Shown one piece after another: positions 50,480 to 59,053 of a stretch of DNA of 64,000 nucleotides. Made by a program: the position numbers and the translations under genes. This DNA is from an uncultured Dehalococcoidia bacterium. Its GTDB lineage: Bacteria; Chloroflexota; Dehalococcoidia; Tepidiformales; Tepidiformaceae. The stretch spans positions 84,171-148,170 of the forward strand of contig CALLPC010000005.1 of assembly GCA_938015525.1 (NCBI GenBank), given 5' to 3'. How positions within the stretch are numbered: the first letter of the stretch is position 1; the number at the start of each line of letters is the position of its first letter. A model generated the notes under the pieces. That model saw only the letters and a list, made by a program, of their open reading frames with translations. It ran no database searches and was not told the DNA's origin.

Positions 50480-50767
50480 GTGACCGTCGGTGTCCTCCGC
50501 CTCACCCTCCGCCTCCCCTCCCGCTCCCTCAAGGAGAAGCGCGCCATCGTCCGCCCCATCGTCGAGCGCCTCCGCAACCGCTTCAACGCCGCTGTCGCCG
50601 AGGTCGACCGCCTCGATGCCGCCGGCGAAGCCGTTATCGCCGCCGCCGTCCTCTCCAACGACCAGCGCCACGCCGACGAGCAGCTCCACGCCATCGTCGC
50701 CGCCATCCGCGACTGGCGCCTCGATGCTGAGCTGCTCGACCTCGAAACCGAACTCCTCGACCTCTGA
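50480..50767 (+). CDS. DUF503 family protein
   Basis: 95 residues, exactly the family length. TVGVLRLTLRLPSRSLKEKR is the family signature (SLKEKR), followed by VERLRNRFNAAVAEVDRLDA and the HADEQLHAIVAAI helix. DUF503 proteins (YlxP type) often sit beside rbfA and infB in ribosome maturation loci, but that context is missing here. Although the frame is open upstream with a hydrophobic stretch, the GTG at 50480 fits family length and lies six bases after TACACT. Function unproven. Confidence 0.85.
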   Translation: MTVGVLRLTLRLPSRSLKEKRAIVRPIVERLRNRFNAAVAEVDRLDAAGEAVIAAAVLSNDQRHADEQLHAIVAAIRDWRLDAELLDLETELLDL

Positions 50768-50776
50768 GCCCCGGCC

Positions 50777-51673
50777 TCAGCGCCGCGCGCCCATCCGCCC
50801 GAGGACGAAATCCCGCACCCCCGCCGCCGTCGCCCGGGCGAGGTCGCCCCGCCCCGCCCGGAGCCAGAGCGCCGCCCGAGCGGCCCGCGTCGCCAGGAAA
50901 TAGGCGAAGAACACCCCGAACTGCAGCCGGCCACGGTGCTTCCAGATGAGGTACGGCCGGTTCCGCGCGAGGTAGTAACAGCCGAACGCGCTCGCCTGCC
51001 CCCCCAGCGTCGCCCCCTTCCGGTGGTACACCACTGAGCGCGGCTCGAACAGGATGCGATACCCCGCCGCCCGCGCACGCCGGCAGAAGTCCGTATCGTC
51101 GTAGTACACGAAGAACGCCTCGTCCAGCAGCCCGACCTCCCGGAACGCCCCGGCCGGCACCAGCAGGCAGGAGAGGTTCGCTGTCTCGACCGCGTGGGGG
51201 TAGCGGTCCGCGGCGCCCTCCGGCCGTCCCAGCACCCGCCGGCGCCACGTCCCGCGCCACCAGTCGAACTCGCCCGACGCGTCGTCGAGGATGCCCGGCT
51301 GCCCCGCCAGGTACGTCTTCGGCGCCACCAGCGTCCGCCCGTCCGCCAGCGCCACCAGCGGCTCCAGGAACCCCGGCGTCACCTCCGTGTCATCGTTCAG
51401 GAAGAGCACGTACGAAGCCCGCCCCTCCCCGAGGAGCTCCCGGAGCGCCCGGTTGCACGCCCCCGTGAACCCGAGGTTCCGCCCGTTCTCCAGCACCCTG
51501 GCGCCCGCCATCCGGCTCTTCACCAGCTCCGCCGAGCCATCCGCCGACCCGTTGTCCGAGACCCACAGCTCCCACTCCGGGTAGGTCACCTGCTCCAGCG
51601 CATCCAGGTACGCCGGCAGATGCCCCGCCGCGTTCGTCGTCACCGTGAGGATGGCCACCCGCGGCGCGCTCAC
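50777..51673 (-). CDS. family 2 glycosyltransferase
   Basis: 298 residues. GT-A fold of rhamnosyltransferase type: [69 protein letters not shown] with a DD metal motif, then [20 protein letters not shown]. The last 60 residues contain a hydrophobic or amphipathic region ([20 protein letters not shown]) for membrane contact. I set the start at GTG 51673, overlapping the acetyltransferase stop as GTGA; ATG 51691 is possible. It is last in a polysaccharide export cluster; the sugar is unknown. Confidence 0.9.
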   Translation of the reverse strand: MSAPRVAILTVTTNAAGHLPAYLDALEQVTYPEWELWVSDNGSADGSAELVKSRMAGARVLENGRNLGFTGACNRALRELLGEGRASYVLFLNDDTEVTPGFLEPLVALADGRTLVAPKTYLAGQPGILDDASGEFDWWRGTWRRRVLGRPEGAADRYPHAVETANLSCLLVPAGAFREVGLLDEAFFVYYDDTDFCRRARAAGYRILFEPRSVVYHRKGATLGGQASAFGCYYLARNRPYLIWKHRGRLQFGVFFAYFLATRAARAALWLRAGRGDLARATAAGVRDFVLGRMGARR

Positions 51674-52302
51674 GCCCGTGGTGGCTCCCATCGCTCGGTC
51701 TCCCGCCGGCGCCCGCCCGGGACCGCCCGCGCCGGCACCCCCACCGCCGTGTGGTACGGCGGGATATCGCTCACCACCACCGCGTTTGCCCCGATCTTCA
51801 CGCCCTCCCCGACCTTCACCCGCCCGATCACCTTCGCGCCCGTCCCGATGTTCACGTCATCCCCGATCTCCGGCCCCCACAGTTCAAACGGCCGCCGGGA
51901 GCTGTTCCCGATCCCAAGCGTCACGAACGGGTTGATTTCGACCCGGCGTCCCAGCCGCGTCCACCCGTCCAGCACCACGTGCCCGTGTGCGATGAGCAGC
52001 CCGCCCCCGGCCCGCACGTGGTTCCCGATCGTCACGTCGAACAGGAACGCGTTCAGCCGGGAAACGCACGTCGCCAGCCGCGGGAACCCGCTCTCGTACA
52101 GGAACACCTGTACCCGGTACAGCACCACCGCCGGGAACATGTGGATGGCGAACAGCAGGTAGAGGAACGTCCACCACGCCGGCCGGTCCCCCCGGATCAG
52201 CCCGAACGTCCGCGGCCACTGGGCCTGCAGCTCGATATCCTCCCGCAGCAGCGCCGTCATCTCGCGCCACGCAGCCCGAATTCGCTCAATCCTGCCGCGC
52301 AT
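51670..52302 (-). CDS. serine acetyltransferase-like hexapeptide O-acetyltransferase
   Basis: 210 residues. An N-terminal helical part with a hydrophobic stretch ([20 protein letters not shown]) precedes left-handed beta-helix repeats ([40 protein letters not shown]) and the [14 protein letters not shown] end. This is the CysE pattern, with His in AHGHVVLDG. In a glycosyltransferase/ABC-exporter cluster it may acetylate a sugar or serine of the surface polymer rather than make O-acetylserine for cysteine. It overlaps the exporter ATPase gene by 17 bases. Confidence 0.85.
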   Translation of the reverse strand: MRGRIERIRAAWREMTALLREDIELQAQWPRTFGLIRGDRPAWWTFLYLLFAIHMFPAVVLYRVQVFLYESGFPRLATCVSRLNAFLFDVTIGNHVRAGGGLLIAHGHVVLDGWTRLGRRVEINPFVTLGIGNSSRRPFELWGPEIGDDVNIGTGAKVIGRVKVGEGVKIGANAVVVSDIPPYHTAVGVPARAVPGGRRRETERWEPPRA

Positions 52303-53245
52303 CGGTCTTCGCCCCCTGCCCGGCCTGCTGCTGCCGCAACTTCTCGTGGAACGCCGGGTTCCCCTCGAGCGCCGCCGCGAATGCCGCCGCCCATTCCGGG
52401 TCCTCGTCCAGCAGCCGCCGCAGCCGCTCTTCATCTGCCGCCATCCCCTCCTCGATCGCCTGCCGAATCTCAGGTGAGGTCTCCGCCAGCCGCTCGAGAT
52501 GCAGCCCCACCACCTTCCGCGGCGGCCCGATCGCGACCATCCGCCCCCGCTCCATCAGTGCCGCCCGGTCCGAAAACCGCTCCACCGCGCCGAGGTCGTG
52601 CGAGACCATGACGATCGTCACGCCCTTCGCCTGCAGCTTCGCGATGTGGTCGTAGCACTTCTCCTGGAACTTCGCATCACCCACCGCCAGCACCTCGTCT
52701 ACCAGCAGGATCTCCGGTTCCATGAACGCCGCAATCGCAAATCCCAGCCGCACGTACATCCCCGACGAGTACGTCCGCATCGGCTGGTCGATGAACTCCC
52801 GCAGCCCCGCGAACTCGACGATGGCCGGCAGCAGCGCCTCCATCTCCCGCTTCGTGCGCCCCATCAGCAGCCCGTTCATGATGACGTTCTCCCGCCCGCT
52901 CACTTGCGGGTGGAAGCCGCTCCCCAGCTCCAAAAGCGTGCTCACCCGGCCGTGCAGCTCCACCGTCCCGCGCGTCGGCTTCGAAAGCCCGGCCAGCAGC
53001 CGCAGCAGGGTGCTCTTCCCGCTCCCGTTCGCCCCGACGATCGAAAAGAACTCCCCCCGCCGCACCTCGAACGTCACGTCCCGGACGGCCCACAGCTCCC
53101 GCCGCTGCCGCCGCCGCCAGGCCGCGAACGCCTGCCCCGGGTGGAGCACCGTCGTCTTCAGCGCCTGTCCCGGCACCGCCAGCGGATAGCGCCGCGAAAC
53201 CCCCCGGGCGGCCAGCACTACCTCCCCGTCAGATGGCGTCAGCAA
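52286..53245 (-). CDS. polysaccharide ABC exporter ATP-binding subunit (Wzt-like)
   Basis: 319 residues. Walker [20 protein letters not shown], signature [14 protein letters not shown] in the polysaccharide-exporter form, Walker [14 protein letters not shown] and switch [10 protein letters not shown]. Like other exporters of this class it has the [13 protein letters not shown] entry. Instead of the long carbohydrate-binding domain of Wzt, only about 75 acidic, helical residues follow ([19 protein letters not shown]). Start TTG at 53245 is supported by GGAGG six bases upstream and a 17-base overlap with the permease gene. Substrate unknown. Confidence 0.9.
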   Translation of the reverse strand: MLTPSDGEVVLAARGVSRRYPLAVPGQALKTTVLHPGQAFAAWRRRQRRELWAVRDVTFEVRRGEFFSIVGANGSGKSTLLRLLAGLSKPTRGTVELHGRVSTLLELGSGFHPQVSGRENVIMNGLLMGRTKREMEALLPAIVEFAGLREFIDQPMRTYSSGMYVRLGFAIAAFMEPEILLVDEVLAVGDAKFQEKCYDHIAKLQAKGVTIVMVSHDLGAVERFSDRAALMERGRMVAIGPPRKVVGLHLERLAETSPEIRQAIEEGMAADEERLRRLLDEDPEWAAAFAAALEGNPAFHEKLRQQQAGQGAKTDARQD

Positions 53246-54020
53246 AGCCGTCCTCCAGCCGCCGGAAGACCGCCCATCCCGCCGCGAGCGCCGCCGCCGT
53301 CAGCACCGCCGATGCCCCGAGATGGCCCGCCGGCGGCAGCGCACCGTCCAGCAGGATGCTCCGCCACCCCTCCATGATCGGCGCCAGCGGGTTCACGTAG
53401 GTCAGCCAGCGGTACTCCCCCGGCACCAGGTCGACGCTGTAGATGATGGGCGTCGCGTAGAACAGCAGCGTCAGCAGCACGTCGGTGATGTGCTCGAGGT
53501 CCCGGAAGTAGACCGTCACGCTCGCGACGAACAGCCCCACGCCCATCACCAGCCCCAGCTGCAGACCGAACACCAGCGCCAGCCCGAGCCACGCGGCCGT
53601 CGGCATATTCCCCGCCCAGACCACGAAGCCGATGAGGACCGGCAGCGACAGCCCGAACTGCAGCGTCGCCCCCAGCACGGCGCTGGCGGGCAGCACCGCC
53701 CGCGGAAATCGCACCTTCTTCAGCAGCCCGCCGTTCCCGATGAAGCTGCCGGCAGCCCCCTGCACCGCCCCCTGGAACCAGAACCACGGGAACAGCCCCG
53801 CCAGCAGAAACTCCACCGTCACGCCCGTCCCCAGCACCCGGCCGAGCGCAAATGCAAGCACCGCACCCAGCGCCAGCGGCCGGGCCAGCGACCACGCCCA
53901 GCCCAGCACGCTCCCCTGGTAGCGCAGCCGCAGGTCCCGGCTCGTGAGCGCTGCCACCAGCTCGACCGCGTTCCGCATCCGCCGGCCCTCAGCCGGCCGG
54001 CTCGCCGCCATCGCCGTCAT
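53229..54020 (-). CDS. polysaccharide ABC exporter permease (Wzm-like, ABC-2 type)
   Basis: 263 residues with six membrane helices. RDLRLRYQGSVLGWAWSLAR and the GLFPWFWFQGAV and FYATPIIYSVDLVPGEYRWL segments are typical of O-antigen and teichoic-acid type exporters. It pairs with the ATPase encoded next. The ATG at 54020 lies six bases after GATACT, in a 65-base divergent gap shared with the NfeD gene. It probably exports a lipid-linked glycan made by enzymes encoded partly elsewhere. Confidence 0.9.
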   Translation of the reverse strand: MTAMAASRPAEGRRMRNAVELVAALTSRDLRLRYQGSVLGWAWSLARPLALGAVLAFALGRVLGTGVTVEFLLAGLFPWFWFQGAVQGAAGSFIGNGGLLKKVRFPRAVLPASAVLGATLQFGLSLPVLIGFVVWAGNMPTAAWLGLALVFGLQLGLVMGVGLFVASVTVYFRDLEHITDVLLTLLFYATPIIYSVDLVPGEYRWLTYVNPLAPIMEGWRSILLDGALPPAGHLGASAVLTAAALAAGWAVFRRLEDGFADAI

Positions 54021-54026
54021 GCCGCC

Positions 54027-54032
54027 AGTATC
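54027..54032 (-). promoter_or_regulatory. -10-like element GATACT of the exporter operon
   Basis: Six bases before the ATG at 54020; the first base deviates from the TAnnnT pattern. Confidence 0.4.
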
Positions 54033-54073
54033 GCCCCGCCGCCCCTGCAGGAGAAGCGCCCGCCGCCCGCGGC

Positions 54074-54079
54074 TATACT
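54074..54079 (+). promoter_or_regulatory. -10 element TATACT of the NfeD gene, leaderless
   Basis: GGCTATACT is followed by six bases and the ATG at 54086. No ribosome site would fit in the transcript. Confidence 0.6.
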
Positions 54080-54085
54080 CGAACC

Positions 54086-55222
54086 ATGATGCGCCGAATC
54101 ATCGCTGCCGCTGCCCTCGCCCTCGGCCTCTTCGCCGCCTGTGCCGGCAGCGAGACCCCTGAGGGCGGCGTCGTCGTCGCTCGCGTCGATGGCGTCGTCG
54201 GCCCCATCATGGAGCGCTACATCGACCGCGTCATCTCCGACGCCGAAGCACGCCGTGCCCGCCTCGTCGTCCTCGAGCTCGATACCCCCGGCGGCCTCGA
54301 CTCCTCCATGCGCAAGATCGTCCAGCGCATCGGCCGCGCCGACGTCCCCATCGCCGTTTACGTCGCACCGATCGGCGCCCGCGCCGCCAGTGCCGGGACC
54401 TTCATCACGATGGCGGGCCACGTCGCCGCCATGGCCCCCAACACCGCCATCGGCGCCGCCGCCGCCATCAACGCCGACGGCTCCGATATCGAAGGCACCC
54501 TCGGCAAGAAAATCGAAAACGATGCCGTCGCCTACATCCGCGGCATCGCCGAGCTCCGCGGCCGCAACGCCGACTGGGCCGAACAGGCCGTCCGCGAAGC
54601 CGTCGCCGTCAACGAAAACGAAGCCGCCCGCCTCCACGTCGTCGATTTCGTCGCCGCCGACCTCGATGACCTCCTCCGCCAGTCCGAAGGCCGCACCGTC
54701 ACCCTGCGCCCCGGGGTCACCGCCACCCTCACCGGCCTCGCCGAGGCGCCCCGCGTCGACGTCGAGATGACCCCGTGGGAGCGCTTCCTCGCCTTCATCG
54801 CCGACCCGACCATCGCCTCCCTGCTGCTCTCCCTCGGCTTCCTCGCCCTCCTCATCGAACTCTACGCCCCCGGCTTCGGCGTCCCGGGCGTCGCCGGTGC
54901 CATCGCCATCATCCTCGGCTTCCTCGGCTTCGGCCTCCTCCCCGTCGATACCGCCGGTCTCGTCCTCATCGCGCTCGGCCTCGCGCTCGTCGCCGCCGAG
55001 CTCTTCGTCACCAGCGGCATCCTCGGCGCCGCCGGCGCCGTCGCCATCGTCCTCGGCGGCATCATCGCCTTCCGCGATACCCCGGCCGATTTCCGCCCGC
55101 CCGCCTGGGCGTTCGCCACCGCCGGCAGCATCCTCGCCGCCGTCGTTCTCCTCCTCTTCGCCCTCGTCTTCTTCGCCGACCGCGCCAGCCGCCGGGCCCG
55201 TTCCGACCCGTTCGCCTTCTGA
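54086..55222 (+). CDS. nfeD: NfeD-like membrane serine protease (ClpP-class lipoprotein)
   Basis: 378 residues. The N-terminus has a lipobox (LFAAC, Cys19). The protease domain (about 30-215) holds the nucleophile Ser102 in ARAASAGTFITMAG and a likely catalytic Lys near 142 in LGKKIENDAVAYIRG, as in Pyrococcus PH1510. Four to five membrane helices follow (about 245-370, FLALLIELYAPGFGVPGVAG). The small C-terminal NfeD OB-fold of the longest family members is absent. Such proteases cleave SPFH/stomatin proteins; one is encoded 1.3 kb away on the other strand. Confidence 0.9.
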   Translation: MMRRIIAAAALALGLFAACAGSETPEGGVVVARVDGVVGPIMERYIDRVISDAEARRARLVVLELDTPGGLDSSMRKIVQRIGRADVPIAVYVAPIGARAASAGTFITMAGHVAAMAPNTAIGAAAAINADGSDIEGTLGKKIENDAVAYIRGIAELRGRNADWAEQAVREAVAVNENEAARLHVVDFVAADLDDLLRQSEGRTVTLRPGVTATLTGLAEAPRVDVEMTPWERFLAFIADPTIASLLLSLGFLALLIELYAPGFGVPGVAGAIAIILGFLGFGLLPVDTAGLVLIALGLALVAAELFVTSGILGAAGAVAIVLGGIIAFRDTPADFRPPAWAFATAGSILAAVVLLLFALVFFADRASRRARSDPFAF

Positions 55223-55231
55223 GCCGCTCGC

Positions 55232-56005
55232 CTACTGGTGGCGGGTCGACATCCCCCCGTCCACCGGCAGGACCACCCCTGTCACGTAGGCGCCCGCCTT
55301 CGACGCGAGGTAAATCGCCGTCCCCGCCATGTCCTCCGGCACGCCGATCCGGCCCAGCGGGTTGCTCGCCCGGATCTCGTCCCCAAACCGGCGCAGCGTC
55401 TCCGCCATCATCTTGCTCTCGAACGGCCCCGGCGCAATCGCGTTCACCGTGATTCGCTTGGAGGCGAGCTTCTGGGCCAGGTGCCGCGTCAGGTGGTGGA
55501 CCGCCGCCTTGCTCGCCGAGTACGCGTACGTATCAAAGCCCGGCGCCTGCAGACCATCGATCGACCCGATGTTGATCACCCGCGCGGGGTCCGCGTCGCT
55601 CGCTGCCCGTTCCAGCAGCGGGAGCAGGAACCGCGTCAGGTGGAAGACCCCCTTTACGTTCAGGTTCATCACCTTGTCCCAGGCCTCGTCCGGGAACTCC
55701 TCGAGCGGCGCGTTCCAGTTCGCCCCCGCGTTGTTCACGAGGATGTGGAGCCGCTCCTCCCGCTTCGCGAGTTCGTCCGCCAGGAATCGGCAGCCCGCCT
55801 CCGTCCCCAGGTCCGCCGGGATGGCGATGCACGTCCCGACTTTCGAGAGCTCCGTCGCGGCCGCCTCGCAGGCCTCCGCCTTCCGCGACGAGATATACGT
55901 CTTCACGCCGGCCTCCACGAACCCCCGCGCAATCATCAGCCCGATGCCGCGCGAGCCGCCCGTCACGAGCGCCACCTTCCCCGAAATATCGAAAAGCCCG
56001 GCCAT
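55232..56005 (-). CDS. short-chain dehydrogenase/reductase
   Basis: 257 residues. ALVTGGSRGIGLMIARGFVE, ISSRKAEACEAAATEL, LVNNAGANWNAPLEEFPDEA, catalytic INIGSIDGLQ and YAYSASKAAVHHLTRHLAQK, ending VTGVVLPVDGGMS. All catalytic residues (Asn, Ser, Tyr, Lys) are present. I chose the ATG at 56005, four bases after GGAGG; the ATG at 56026 lies upstream of that ribosome site. It is convergent with the NfeD gene (nine bases between stops). It resembles 3-oxoacyl reductases; substrate unknown. Confidence 0.9.
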   Translation of the reverse strand: MAGLFDISGKVALVTGGSRGIGLMIARGFVEAGVKTYISSRKAEACEAAATELSKVGTCIAIPADLGTEAGCRFLADELAKREERLHILVNNAGANWNAPLEEFPDEAWDKVMNLNVKGVFHLTRFLLPLLERAASDADPARVINIGSIDGLQAPGFDTYAYSASKAAVHHLTRHLAQKLASKRITVNAIAPGPFESKMMAETLRRFGDEIRASNPLGRIGVPEDMAGTAIYLASKAGAYVTGVVLPVDGGMSTRHQ

Positions 56006-56513
56006 AGCGCCTCCGTTGGTTTTCATCGAACGCCTGAGGGGCGCTTGCCATTCTCGCCCGGCAGCCGGTTACGTTCCCGCTGCCGCGCTCGCAGCCCGGT
56101 CCCGCTCCCGCCGGGCACGCAGCGCCGGCCCGCCGCTCCGAGGAGACCCGGCGGTTCCCCGCGCCGGTCATCAGCGGCCACGCCCAGGAGCTTGCCGCCA
56201 TCAGCACCGGCAATGCCCCGGCCCCAGCGATAGCTTTCGCCCGGACCGGTCGGCGACCCCTCGTCGGCACCTCCAGCGCCAGCACCCCAGGCAGGAAGAC
56301 GCTCTCCCCGAAGGTGACCTGCCTGAACGAAAAGCCGCGCTCCAGCGTCCGGCAGACGCCCCGGCGGGAATCCGGTGCCGGGACTCCCGCAGGAGCCAGG
56401 CCCCCCAGCGCAGTCGTAGGCTGCGGAGGCCCGCCCCGGGAGGCATCGCGGCAGCGTCGCAGGCCGGTCAGCCGTCCCGGCTGCGCGGGCTCAGGCGGCC
56501 CTCACCCCGGCCC
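56006..56513. other. 508-bp region without a supported gene
   Basis: Frames through this region are short or have poor codon bias and no recognisable family. It contains the SDR ribosome site next to 56005. No hairpin, repeat or RNA gene stood out. It could hold remains of a decayed gene or a non-coding RNA that I cannot identify. Confidence 0.4.
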
Positions 56514-57461
56514 TCAACGGTTCCCACCGGGTTGTCCCAGGAGCGTCGTCGGGTCGATGATGATGCCCTGGCCAGCCGGCAGCAGCGCAATCTGGATGTT
56601 GTCGCCCAGCTTCTGCAGCGCCTGGAACTGGATGACCTCCGGCGTCAGCGACTGCGAGAGCAGCCGGTTCGCCTCCGCCTGCCCCTCTGCCCGCACCCGG
56701 ATCGACTCCGCCTCGCCCCGCGCCAGCTCGATCTGCTGCTGCGCCTCGAACTGCCGCTGCCGCACCCGCTCCTGCTCCCGGAGCGCGTCCTGCGTGGCAA
56801 TCTGCTTTTGCTCGATCGCCGCTTTGAACTCCGGGCTGAACTCGATGTTGTCGATCAGCAGGTCGTTGATATCGATCGAAAACGGCGCCAGCTCCGATGC
56901 CAGCCGCGCCCGCACCGCCGACCGGATGTTCTCCCGGTTCGGGCCGACGTCCACCGTCGAGTACTTCACCGTCTCCTCTTTGAAGAAGTTCAGCACCCGC
57001 GGTTCGATCAGCCGGTCGAACCAGCGCGGCCCCACCGTCCGGTAGAGCGTCTGCACCGCCGACGGCGAGACCGAATAGTTCAGCGTCGCGATGAAGAACA
57101 CGTCCTGCGTCTCCTGGGAGAACGCCGTGATGTTTTCGAACCGGTACCGCTGCACCTGCACGCTCTCGATGCGGAGGTCCTGCCACGGCCAGATGAACTG
57201 CAGCCCCTCCGGCTTCTGCCCGACGATCTCCCCGAACTGGTACACCACCCCCACGTGGCCGGCCTCGATCGCCTTCACCGACCGGAGCGCGGTGTGCACC
57301 CCTACCCACGCCACGAATACCACCCCCGCGACCGCCATGATCAGCGCGCCGCGCACCCGCTCGGGCGTGCCGGGCTGAGCGGCGTTCCGGGCCGTCCGCC
57401 CGACTGCCAGCGCCACCCCGCAAATCAGCACCGCGAGGAACACACTCACGACCCAGGGCAT
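56514..57461 (-). CDS. SPFH/prohibitin-family membrane protein
   Basis: 315 residues. Two N-terminal membrane helices (about 5-22 and 40-60) lead into an SPFH domain (AGHVGVVYQFGEIVGQKPEG, ITAFSQETQDVFFIATLNYS) and a long helical, Gln/Arg/Glu-rich segment (LREQERVRQRQFEAQQQIEL) that forms the oligomer. LSQSLTPEVIQFQALQKLGD and a hydrophobic C-terminal LLPAGQGIIIDP follow. The ATG at 57461 is eight bases after GGAGG. It probably organises membrane microdomains and may be a substrate or partner of the NfeD-like protease. Confidence 0.92.
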   Translation of the reverse strand: MPWVVSVFLAVLICGVALAVGRTARNAAQPGTPERVRGALIMAVAGVVFVAWVGVHTALRSVKAIEAGHVGVVYQFGEIVGQKPEGLQFIWPWQDLRIESVQVQRYRFENITAFSQETQDVFFIATLNYSVSPSAVQTLYRTVGPRWFDRLIEPRVLNFFKEETVKYSTVDVGPNRENIRSAVRARLASELAPFSIDINDLLIDNIEFSPEFKAAIEQKQIATQDALREQERVRQRQFEAQQQIELARGEAESIRVRAEGQAEANRLLSQSLTPEVIQFQALQKLGDNIQIALLPAGQGIIIDPTTLLGQPGGNR

Positions 57462-57604
57462 CTCACCCACCTCCGAACACGGGATATCCCCGTCACTCTA
57501 CCCGGTTCGGCCGGACCCCGCCCTCGGCCCGGCCTGCCCCTCGGGCGGCCGCGCCCCGGTGCCCCAAAAAACGAGACGAAGTATCATAGGCGAAACCGGT
57601 AGGC

Positions 57605-57610
57605 TATCCT
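57605..57610 (+). promoter_or_regulatory. -10 element TATCCT of the monooxygenase gene (leadered)
   Basis: GCTATCCT is 27 bases before the ATG at 57638 and a GGAGGT ribosome site lies between. A second TATCAT (57582-57587) lies upstream in an AT-rich stretch. Confidence 0.45.
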
Positions 57611-57637
57611 GCAGACCGACCACCACCGGAGGTTCCC

Positions 57638-57952
57638 ATGTTCATCGCCATGAACCGCTTCTCCATCACCCCGGGCCGCGAAGCCGACTTCGAAACCGCC
57701 TGGCGCACCCGCGAGTCCTACCTCCAGTCCGTCCCCGGCTTCATCCGCTTCGCCCTGCTCAAAGGCGACGAACCCGGTGAGTACATCTCCCACTCCACCT
57801 GGGAGTCGCGGGCCGCCTTCGAAGCCTGGACCCGCTCTGAAGCCTTCCGCGCCGCGCACGGGCAGGGTTCGCTTGCCGGCATCATCGCCGCCCCGCCCCG
57901 GCTCTCCCTCTACGAGGCCGTCATCACCGAAGAGGCCCCCGTCCGCGCCTGA
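57638..57952 (+). CDS. IsdG/HmoB-like haem-degrading monooxygenase (ABM fold)
   Basis: 104 residues. IsdG-type enzymes open the haem ring with a catalytic Asn-Trp-His triad. Here Asn6 (FIAMNRFSI), Trp64 (AFEAWTRSEAF) and His74 (RAAHGQG) match Asn7/Trp67/His77 of IsdG, including the exact ten-residue Trp-His spacing. The surrounding PGFIRFALLKGDEPGEYISH strand pattern is also typical. GGAGGT precedes the ATG. It is a single gene convergent with ruvB. It may recycle iron or balance haem made by the operon at 10-19 kb; a general ABM-fold quinol monooxygenase is the alternative. Confidence 0.8.
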   Translation: MFIAMNRFSITPGREADFETAWRTRESYLQSVPGFIRFALLKGDEPGEYISHSTWESRAAFEAWTRSEAFRAAHGQGSLAGIIAAPPRLSLYEAVITEEAPVRA

Positions 57953-57981
57953 CCCCGCCCGCCCGGCCCGCGCCTGCCCCG

Positions 57982-59028
57982 TCACGGGGCCGGTTCGCCA
58001 TCCCACAGCGCGGCCTGGGCCGGCCGCTCTCGCGGCGGTTCGAGCCCCAGGTGCCGGTACGCCGCTTCGGTCGCCACCCGGCCCCGCGGCGTCCGGTTCA
58101 GGAAGCCGCACTTCAAGAGAAACGGCTCGTAGACGTCCATGACGGTGTCCGCCTCCTCCGAAATCGCCGCCGCAATCGTCTCCAGCCCGACCGGCCCCCC
58201 GCCGAACTTCTCGCAAATCGCCCGGAGCACGGCGCGGTCCGATTCGTCCAGCCCCAGCTCGTCCACGTCGAGGAGCGCCAGCGCCTCCCGGGTCGCCTCC
58301 AGCGTTACCGCTCCCCCGTTCCGCACGGCCGCGTAATCCCGCACCCGCCGGAGCAGCCGGTTCGCGATCCGCGGGGTCCCCCGCGACCGGCGCGCAATCT
58401 CCATCGCCGCCTCACCCGGCACCTCCACCCCGAGAATCGTGGCCGACCGCCGCACGATCGCCGCCAGCGTCTCCGGTTCGTAGAAGTCCAGCCGGTATAC
58501 CGCACCGAACCGGTCCCGCAGCGGCGCGCTCACCATCGCGTACCGCGTCGTCGCCCCGATCAGCGTGAACCGCGGCATCGCCAGGCGTACTGTCCGCGCC
58601 CCCGCACCCTTGCCGATCACGAGGTCGAGCGCGAAATCCTCCATCGCCGGGTAGAGAATCTCCTCTACCGCGCTCGATAGCCGGTGAATCTCATCGATGA
58701 ACAGGATGTCGTGCTCCTTCAGATTCGTGAGCACGGCCGCGAGGTCGCCCGGCCGCTCGAACGCCGGCCCGCTCGTCGTCCGGATCGAAACGCCCATCTC
58801 GTTGGCGATGATGTTCGCAAGGGTCGTCTTCCCCAGCCCTGGCGGCCCGTACAGCAGCACGTGGTCCAGCGCCTCCCCCCGCTGCTTCGCTGCTTCGAGC
58901 GCAATCGCGAGGTTCCGCTTCGTCCGTTCCTGCCCGGGGAACTCCTCCAGCCGCCGCGGCCGAAGCGACCGCTCCAGCTCCGCATCCTCCGCCAGCGCCC
59001 GGGGCGCCACCAGCCGTTCTTCGGTCAC
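57982..59028 (-). CDS. ruvB: Holliday junction branch migration ATPase RuvB
   Basis: Hexameric motor that drives branch migration with RuvA. 348 residues: [20 protein letters not shown], Walker [21 protein letters not shown], Walker [16 protein letters not shown], sensor/arginine-finger region [19 protein letters not shown], and the C-terminal winged helix ([20 protein letters not shown]). The GTG at 59028 lies six bases after TATACT; the open frame continues to 59142 without resemblance. ruvA and ruvC are not adjacent, which is not unusual. Confidence 0.97.
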   Translation of the reverse strand: MTEERLVAPRALAEDAELERSLRPRRLEEFPGQERTKRNLAIALEAAKQRGEALDHVLLYGPPGLGKTTLANIIANEMGVSIRTTSGPAFERPGDLAAVLTNLKEHDILFIDEIHRLSSAVEEILYPAMEDFALDLVIGKGAGARTVRLAMPRFTLIGATTRYAMVSAPLRDRFGAVYRLDFYEPETLAAIVRRSATILGVEVPGEAAMEIARRSRGTPRIANRLLRRVRDYAAVRNGGAVTLEATREALALLDVDELGLDESDRAVLRAICEKFGGGPVGLETIAAAISEEADTVMDVYEPFLLKCGFLNRTPRGRVATEAAYRHLGLEPPRERPAQAALWDGEPAP

Positions 59029-59034
59029 CCGCGC

Positions 59035-59040
59035 AGTATA
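59035..59040 (-). promoter_or_regulatory. -10 element TATACT of ruvB, leaderless
   Basis: GCTATACT is followed by six bases and a GTG start. Confidence 0.6.
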
Positions 59041-59053
59041 GCGTACAGATGTT

